64,000 bases of DNA. Origin: Rikenella sp031549665. Its GTDB lineage: Bacteria; Bacteroidota; Bacteroidia; Bacteroidales; Rikenellaceae. Position 1 is the first letter of the stretch, and every line of letters begins with the position of its first letter. Of the stretch, positions 58,933 through 64,000 are shown piece by piece. The notes under the pieces are model-generated. The model saw only the letters and a list, made by a program, of their open reading frames with translations. It had not been told where the DNA came from and searched no databases. Location: NCBI GenBank assembly GCA_031549665.1, contig JAVBPJ010000002.1, positions 139,241 to 203,240 of the forward strand, given 5' to 3'. The position numbers were made by a program, and so were the translations under genes.

Positions 58933-60264
58933 CTACTGCAAAAGAGCCTGTTCCGCTTCCAGGAAGGAGTCGAAACGATAGGCGGCAATCGCCTGATTCA
59001 TCAACTCTTCCACTTCGGGCAGGCAAAGGTTCCCGATGCTTCCGGCGTGGGTGTGGCGCAGGGCGCGGTCGGGGCGGTAGTCGCCCTGTTCGATGGCCAG
59101 CCCTACCTGCTTGTAGGCTTCGCGGAAGGGAACGCCCTCCAGCACGAGCCTGTTCACGCTTTCGACGCTGAACAGGTGGTTGTATTTCGGGTCGTCGAGG
59201 ATTTGGCGGTTCACCTGCACCCGGCGCAGCATGTAGTCGGCCATGGCGATGCACTCCTTGAGGGTCTGGATGGCCGGGAAGAGTATCTCTTTCAACAGTT
59301 GCAGGTCGCGGAAGTAGCCCGAGGGGAGGTTGGTGGTCAGGGTCGTTATTTCAGTCGGCAGGGCCAGCATCCGGTTGCTCTTGGCGCGCAGGAGCTCCCA
59401 CACGTCCGGATTTTTCTTGTGGGGCATGATGCTCGATCCGGTGGTCAGTTCGGAAGGGTAGGAGATGAATCCGAAGTTTTGCGAAAGGAACAGGCAGTTG
59501 TCGGTGGCCAGCTTGTTCAGGGTGGCGGCCAGCGATGAGAGGGCTTGCGCCAGGATCCGTTCGGTTTTCCCGCGCCCCATTTGGGCGTAAACCACGTTGT
59601 AGTTCAGGGTGTCGAAGCCCAACAGGCGGGTGGTGAATTCGCGGTTCAGTGGGAACGACGACCCGTAGCCGGCGGCCGATCCGAGCGGATTTTTGTTGCA
59701 GATTTGGTAGGCGGCCCGCAGCAGGGTCACGTCGTCGACGAGCCCCTCGGCGTAGGCGCCGAACCACAGGCCGAACGACGAGGGCATGGCGATTTGCAGG
59801 TGGGTGTAGCCGGGCAGCAACACGTCGCGGTGCGTGTCGGCCAACTGTTGCAGGGTGTCGAACAGGCAGCGGGTTTGGGCGACGATGGTGTGGATTTCGC
59901 GGCGCAGGTAGATCCGCAGGTCGACCAGCACCTGGTCGTTGCGCGAACGGCCGCTGTGGATCTTTTTGCCGCTCTCGCCGATGCGGCGGGTGAGCAGCAG
60001 CTCGATCTGCGAGTGGATGTCTTCGACCCCTTCCTCAATCTCGAAGCGCCCCTGCTCCATGTCGTGGTAGATGGATTTCAGCTCCCGCTGGATTTCGGCC
60101 AGTTCGGCGGTGGTGAGCAGGCCGATGCTCTCGAGCATGCGGGTATGGGCCAGCGACCCCAGCACGTCGGCCTGGGCCAGGTACATGTCCATTTCGCGGT
60201 CGCGGCCGACGGTGAATTGTTCTACTTCGGGGGTCGAGCAGCTGTTTTTTTGCCAGAGTTTCAT
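58933..60264 (-). CDS. argH: Argininosuccinate lyase
   Basis: A 443-residue homotetrameric enzyme giving arginine and fumarate. The fumarase/ASL signature G-S-S-I-M-P-H-K-K-N-P and H-S-G-R-S-R-N-D-Q are intact. The start is the ATG at 60264 (M-K-L-W-Q-K), 25 nt after a TACCTTTG -7 element; an extension to 60291 would overlap that element. It stands apart from other arg genes here. Confidence 0.95.
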   Translation of the reverse strand: MKLWQKNSCSTPEVEQFTVGRDREMDMYLAQADVLGSLAHTRMLESIGLLTTAELAEIQRELKSIYHDMEQGRFEIEEGVEDIHSQIELLLTRRIGESGKKIHSGRSRNDQVLVDLRIYLRREIHTIVAQTRCLFDTLQQLADTHRDVLLPGYTHLQIAMPSSFGLWFGAYAEGLVDDVTLLRAAYQICNKNPLGSAAGYGSSFPLNREFTTRLLGFDTLNYNVVYAQMGRGKTERILAQALSSLAATLNKLATDNCLFLSQNFGFISYPSELTTGSSIMPHKKNPDVWELLRAKSNRMLALPTEITTLTTNLPSGYFRDLQLLKEILFPAIQTLKECIAMADYMLRRVQVNRQILDDPKYNHLFSVESVNRLVLEGVPFREAYKQVGLAIEQGDYRPDRALRHTHAGSIGNLCLPEVEELMNQAIAAYRFDSFLEAEQALLQ

Positions 60265-60288
60265 GGGGTCGATGCGCTTAAATCCGTG

Positions 60289-60296
60289 CAAAGGTA
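60289..60296 (-). promoter_or_regulatory. -7 element of argH
   Basis: TACCTTTG on the minus strand, an exact consensus match; predicted leader about 20 nt. Confidence 0.68.
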
Positions 60297-60405
60297 TGGT
60301 TTTGTTTCCTGTTTCATTCTGCCGGAGAGGGGCGCGGAGATTTTTCGGTGCGGTGCAAAATCCCCTTTTCGCCTTTCGGCATCGGTCTGCCGCGCAGAAA
60401 CTGCG

Positions 60406-63400
60406 TTACAGTTGGGGCAGGATACCGACGGTGCTTTCGGGGGGCGGAAGCATCTCGGTGGGCGACTGGGTTTCGGGGGTGATCCGGCGGGGTTGAATCT
60501 GTTCGGTACGCTCGAAAACACCGTGGATGTAGTCTCGCAGGTTAACACGGGTCTGTTCGATCGCTTCGACGCGGCTGGGCAGGTTGGCGCTCTTGTAGCG
60601 GGCGCCGGTGAGCCGGTACTTGAAGCGGTCTTCGTTGCCGGTGATGTCGATGCCGAGCCGGAACGGCAGCGGGGACTTCAGTACCGAAATGTGGTAGTTG
60701 AAGGTCATATCGAGTTTGTGTACTCCGCTGATGGCGGCCCGGTAGCGGTCGAGTTCGACCAGGAAGGGGAAGATTTCGATTTGCGAGTCGCGCACCAGGA
60801 TCTCGGCCGAAATGTGGTCGATCATGTTGTGCTTTTTGTTGCGGAACATCAGCTTGCGCGAGATGGTCGAGAAGGTCTCGCCGTCCATCAGCACCAGATT
60901 CTGTCCCGACAGGTTGCAGGCGGCGTTGAGCGAGGGGAACAGCAGGTTCATCTGCTGGTCGAGCCGTCCGGTGGCGGCGAACTGGCAGTCGACCTGCCCC
61001 GAGAAGGCGCGGAGCATGGGCATCAGGGTGTCGAACGAGGGGAATAGCCGGATCAGTTCGGCCACTTCGATCTGCCGCATGTCGAGGTCGAGGCCGAGCG
61101 TAATGTCGTCGGTCGACGGGGTGGCGTAAATTCCCGACAGGTCGACGTTTCCCGCGTTGGTGCGGATGTCCAGGTTGGCCAGTTGCAGCACGCGGTCGCG
61201 CAGCACCAGTTGCCCGATCACCGTGTCCATGGCCAGGTGGGCGTAGCTGCTGTTGCGCGCTTCGAGGTCGACGGTCATGTCGATGTTGCCCGGAATCATC
61301 ACCAGCGAACTGGCATTGGCCGTATCGGCCGACTGCATGATGCGTTGCTGCAGGTGGGCGTCGCTCTCCACTTCGCCCACGCCTCCCATGGCCATCAGGT
61401 CCATGCCGGCGTTCACGCCTCGAATCAGTTCGTTGAGGTTGAGCGTGTCGGCGTCGATCATCAGGTTGCCCCGCAGGCGGCCTCCGCCCAGCAGGGCGCG
61501 GCGAATGCCCGCGACGTTGCCGGCGAAGTGGAACTCGGACTGCCCGGCCTTGAGGTAGGCGCTGTGCAGGTGTACTTCGTCGGTCGAGAAGGACATGTTG
61601 ATCCGGTAGAGGGTGGTGGGTAGCGGGAAGTAGGGGGTAACGATCTGCCCGTCGGCACCGTGGATGCTCCCGGTAACCTGCCATTGGCGCAGCAGGCCGC
61701 TCATGTAGTCGTCTTTGAGGGCGAAGTCCAGGTCGCCCTCGTGGGCGGTGTCGCCGCGCTGGCTGCGGGCGTAGGCCTGGAGCGAGTCGCGGGGGATGCC
61801 GGGATAGAGGATTTGAAGTGAGTCGAGCCGCTGATTTCGCCGCCTCTCCTGGGCTACGTCCCGTTCGTAGAAGGTGGCGTCGAAACGCGCCCCTGCATCG
61901 TCGATCGAGTAACGGCTGTCGGCCTCGCGCAGGGCCAGCCGACTGGCGTTCAAGTCAATGCGGATACGGGGAACATCCCGCCGGCCGGGGGCCGGCGTCA
62001 GACTGAAACTCCCTCCGGCTCTGCGGGTGAGCAGGCGCAGGGAGTCGCCCTCGGGCGATACCATGCGCACCCGAAGCCGGTCGGAATGGAACTCTCCGCG
62101 GGCGGGGTGGATGGTTTTCGAGGCGGAGGGGTCGAGGTTGGCGGTGGCGGTGCGAACTTCCATCCGCAGCTTGCGGCCGGCCACCATCACTTCGTCGCCG
62201 ATGAGCACGCGCAGCGTATCGACCGAGAAGCCGGCCCCGAGCGCTTGAATCCCCCGACCGACGATCGAATCGCTACGGCTGGCTCCCAGTCCGAGGTTGG
62301 CGCGGAGGCCTCCGGCGGCCACATCGGCCTCGTAGGCGGGGAGTTTCGCCCGCACCGAATCGGCCCACAGCGTGCCTTGCAGGTTCAAGGCCAGCAGGTT
62401 GCCAAGCGCAAGCTGGCTTTGGCGGAAAGAGCCTTCGCCCGACCAGCCGACGATTCCTTTCAGGTGCGTGCCTTGCAGTTCGGGGAGAATCTCAACGAGT
62501 CGCGGCAGCCAATAGGTCTCTATTTTTCCCAAGGCCAAATTGCCCCGAATTTTTCCGGAGATCAGGGGGTCGCCCATGAGCTCATCGACCCGTACCTGGC
62601 GGGCTTCGCACGCGGCTCCCATCCCGACAAAATGGAACCGGTCGACCGCGGCCCGGCAGGAGTCGGGCCGCTGCGCGTCGTACCACAGGGCGGCGTCGAG
62701 GGCCAGGGTGTCGATCTGGTAGTGTTCTCCCTCGAAGTCACATTCGAGGCGGGTTTGGGGAATCTCGATGCCGAGGCCCACCTGGGGCATCGCTTCGGTC
62801 TCGAAAACGTACGATCCGTGGGTGGATATCTGTAGATTAACCACGCCGTCGGTGGCCAGACGGACGCCCTCGGGCATCATTTCGGCGGGAATCATGGCCA
62901 GCAAATCGGACATCCGCAGGGAGTCGCCCCGCAGTTCGAGTTCGGTCAATACCTTCTCGGCGCTCAGTCCCAGTTGGCCCCCCACGCGCAGGTCGATGCG
63001 ATCTTCGAGCCGTGCGGTTACGTCCTGAAATCCGAACAGGAGTTGTTCGCGGTTCTCGAAAATAATCTGCCCGCCCAGGGTCGTCAGGCCGATCCAGCGC
63101 TGGTCCTCCCAAACGAATTCGCGGGCCAGGGCGCTGATTTGGTAGTGTTCCTTGGGACGGTGTCCCTGTTTCGTCCAGTCGAACGACTCAAGTTGAAAAC
63201 CGCTCTGTTTGCCCTCCAGCAGCCAGTCGATTTCTCCCTGACGGAGTGTGAGTTTCCGGAGGTCGATCTCGCTCAAATCCATCGAAAAACGGCCCTGAAG
63301 CTCGCAATGGTCGAACCGGATTTGGGCGCCCATCATCTCCTGATAGTCCTGATAAACGACCCGTATACCGTTCTGGATGACAAGTTTTTGCAGGTTGAAG

Positions 63401-63909
63401 TCGAGGTCGATGGCCTGGTCGTCATCGTCTGTCGGGGCGGTTTGGTAAATCTCCCAGTTGGCCCTGCCGTCCGAGGCGACGTGGGCGGTCATTCGCGCGT
63501 CGTCAATCTGCACTCCGCGCAGGTCGAAGGTTCCGGCGAGCAGCGCCCAGGCGTTGATTGACAGGTCGAGTCCCTGTACCTGGGCCAGCGTATCGGCTTC
63601 GATGGGGGTCTCGCGCCGCATCGAGTCGCCGGGCGTGGTAAAGACGTGCGAGACGATCTCGGCCTTCCGGATTTTGAGGCTTACGTAGGGGAAGTGTTCG
63701 AACAGCCGTACGTCGATGGTGTCGAAGCTGACGGCGGCGTTGAGGTAGCGCTCGCACACCGACGTAACGATGGGGGTGAGGTAGCGCGGGGTGAGCAGCA
63801 CCCGTGCGGCGCCGACCACCAACAGGAAGAGTCCTCCGGCGATGGTCAGGACGATCAGCGAGCGGCGGAGGAATTTTGATGGTTTCGGTTTCGGACTGGG
63901 TTCGGACAC
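60406..63909 (-). CDS. AsmA-family envelope protein
   Basis: 1167 residues: a Pro/Lys-rich cytoplasmic start, one transmembrane segment (about 15-38) and then long beta-rich repeats of the AsmA/TamB-like class (S-F-D-T-I-D-V-R-L-F-E-H-F-P-Y-V-S-L, L-R-G-V-Q-I-D-D-A), ending with N-Y-H-I-S-V-L-K-S-P-L-P-F-R-L-G. Members are thought to move or organise phospholipids between membranes. The first possible start is a GTG at 63909, directly against the 7-bp repeat; no ATG occurs before about residue 78, so the true start may be this GTG or lie beyond the window. Confidence 0.82.
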   Translation of the reverse strand: MSEPSPKPKPSKFLRRSLIVLTIAGGLFLLVVGAARVLLTPRYLTPIVTSVCERYLNAAVSFDTIDVRLFEHFPYVSLKIRKAEIVSHVFTTPGDSMRRETPIEADTLAQVQGLDLSINAWALLAGTFDLRGVQIDDARMTAHVASDGRANWEIYQTAPTDDDDQAIDLDFNLQKLVIQNGIRVVYQDYQEMMGAQIRFDHCELQGRFSMDLSEIDLRKLTLRQGEIDWLLEGKQSGFQLESFDWTKQGHRPKEHYQISALAREFVWEDQRWIGLTTLGGQIIFENREQLLFGFQDVTARLEDRIDLRVGGQLGLSAEKVLTELELRGDSLRMSDLLAMIPAEMMPEGVRLATDGVVNLQISTHGSYVFETEAMPQVGLGIEIPQTRLECDFEGEHYQIDTLALDAALWYDAQRPDSCRAAVDRFHFVGMGAACEARQVRVDELMGDPLISGKIRGNLALGKIETYWLPRLVEILPELQGTHLKGIVGWSGEGSFRQSQLALGNLLALNLQGTLWADSVRAKLPAYEADVAAGGLRANLGLGASRSDSIVGRGIQALGAGFSVDTLRVLIGDEVMVAGRKLRMEVRTATANLDPSASKTIHPARGEFHSDRLRVRMVSPEGDSLRLLTRRAGGSFSLTPAPGRRDVPRIRIDLNASRLALREADSRYSIDDAGARFDATFYERDVAQERRRNQRLDSLQILYPGIPRDSLQAYARSQRGDTAHEGDLDFALKDDYMSGLLRQWQVTGSIHGADGQIVTPYFPLPTTLYRINMSFSTDEVHLHSAYLKAGQSEFHFAGNVAGIRRALLGGGRLRGNLMIDADTLNLNELIRGVNAGMDLMAMGGVGEVESDAHLQQRIMQSADTANASSLVMIPGNIDMTVDLEARNSSYAHLAMDTVIGQLVLRDRVLQLANLDIRTNAGNVDLSGIYATPSTDDITLGLDLDMRQIEVAELIRLFPSFDTLMPMLRAFSGQVDCQFAATGRLDQQMNLLFPSLNAACNLSGQNLVLMDGETFSTISRKLMFRNKKHNMIDHISAEILVRDSQIEIFPFLVELDRYRAAISGVHKLDMTFNYHISVLKSPLPFRLGIDITGNEDRFKYRLTGARYKSANLPSRVEAIEQTRVNLRDYIHGVFERTEQIQPRRITPETQSPTEMLPPPESTVGILPQL

Positions 63910-64000
63910 GGCTGTTGGCTGTTGGCTGTTGGCTGTTGGCTGTTGGCTGTTGGCTGTTGGCTGTTGGCTGTTGGCTGTTGGCTGTTGGCTGTTGGCTGTT
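63910..64000. repeat. Perfect heptanucleotide tandem repeat (13 or more copies)
   Basis: GGCTGTT (AACAGCC on the minus strand) occurs 13 times without error to the window edge, so the total is unknown. It directly precedes the AsmA-family GTG. All three minus-strand frames are open and encode the same cycle Asn-Ser-Gln-Gln-Pro-Thr-Ala, with no start codon inside. Confidence 0.97.

Noticed and set aside
63910..64000. CRISPR array
   Set aside because: The repeat unit is 7 bp with no spacers; it is a simple tandem repeat.

Overview
The window is about 64 kb of a G+C-rich bacterial chromosome from the phylum Bacteroidota, probably a Bacteroidales member; the high G+C suggests something Alistipes/Rikenellaceae-like, but no rRNA is present to confirm this. 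The evidence for the phylum is the repeated TAnnTTTG promoter element, tRNA genes without an encoded CCA end, few Shine-Dalgarno sequences, DUF4251 and DUF4136 secreted proteins, the long form of IspG, a serine-type sulfatase, and a glycogen synthase/alpha-glucan phosphorylase fusion. The content is almost all chromosomal housekeeping. I see no prophage, transposon, CRISPR array or plasmid function.

Layout: 0-7 kb is a tightly overlapping minus-strand operon (hflX, a LuxE-like acyl enzyme, a polysaccharide flippase, dut, a TPR protein, an EnvC-like amidase activator). 7-10 kb holds two DUF4251-type secreted proteins, ruvB and rpsU with a long structured leader. An AT-rich gap (10.3-10.8 kb) separates this from a heavy-metal RND efflux operon (11-16.8 kb) headed by a small His/Cys-rich exported protein. 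16.9-24 kb carries a third DUF4251 protein, recO-rdgB, and a coupled sulfatase-wbqC-ispG-mrp operon. 24-31.5 kb carries rng, a 30-residue basic ribosome-type protein, HU, a GH20 hexosaminidase, folK, holB and asnS. 31.6-38.3 kb has rpoN, a HAD phosphatase and the 1423-residue glucan enzyme. 38-43 kb has yraN-pepE-purN diverging from acpP-fabF-rnc. 43-48 kb has two envelope proteins and a tolC/HlyD-adaptor/tsaB operon. 48-56 kb has radC, ssb, sppA, lpxK, purine nucleoside phosphorylase, an AAA ATPase, radA, tRNA-Arg and cvpA. 56-64 kb has metG, rpsT with an upstream tRNA-Glu, argH and a large AsmA-family protein whose 5' end abuts a perfect 7-bp tandem repeat at the window edge.

The most interesting signals are regulatory. 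(1) The rpsU leader carries an 11-nt perfect complement of the 16S rRNA 3' tail, with no start codon after it, locked in a long-range stem with sequence just before the rpsU start; this looks like an autoregulatory switch for bS21. (2) Three divergent gene pairs share back-to-back -7 elements separated by exactly 12 bp. (3) A one-nucleotide-loop G-quadruplex motif lies in the rpsT 3' UTR. (4) A strong hairpin sits between acpP and fabF. All coordinates were read by eye; RNA folding and family assignments were not computed.
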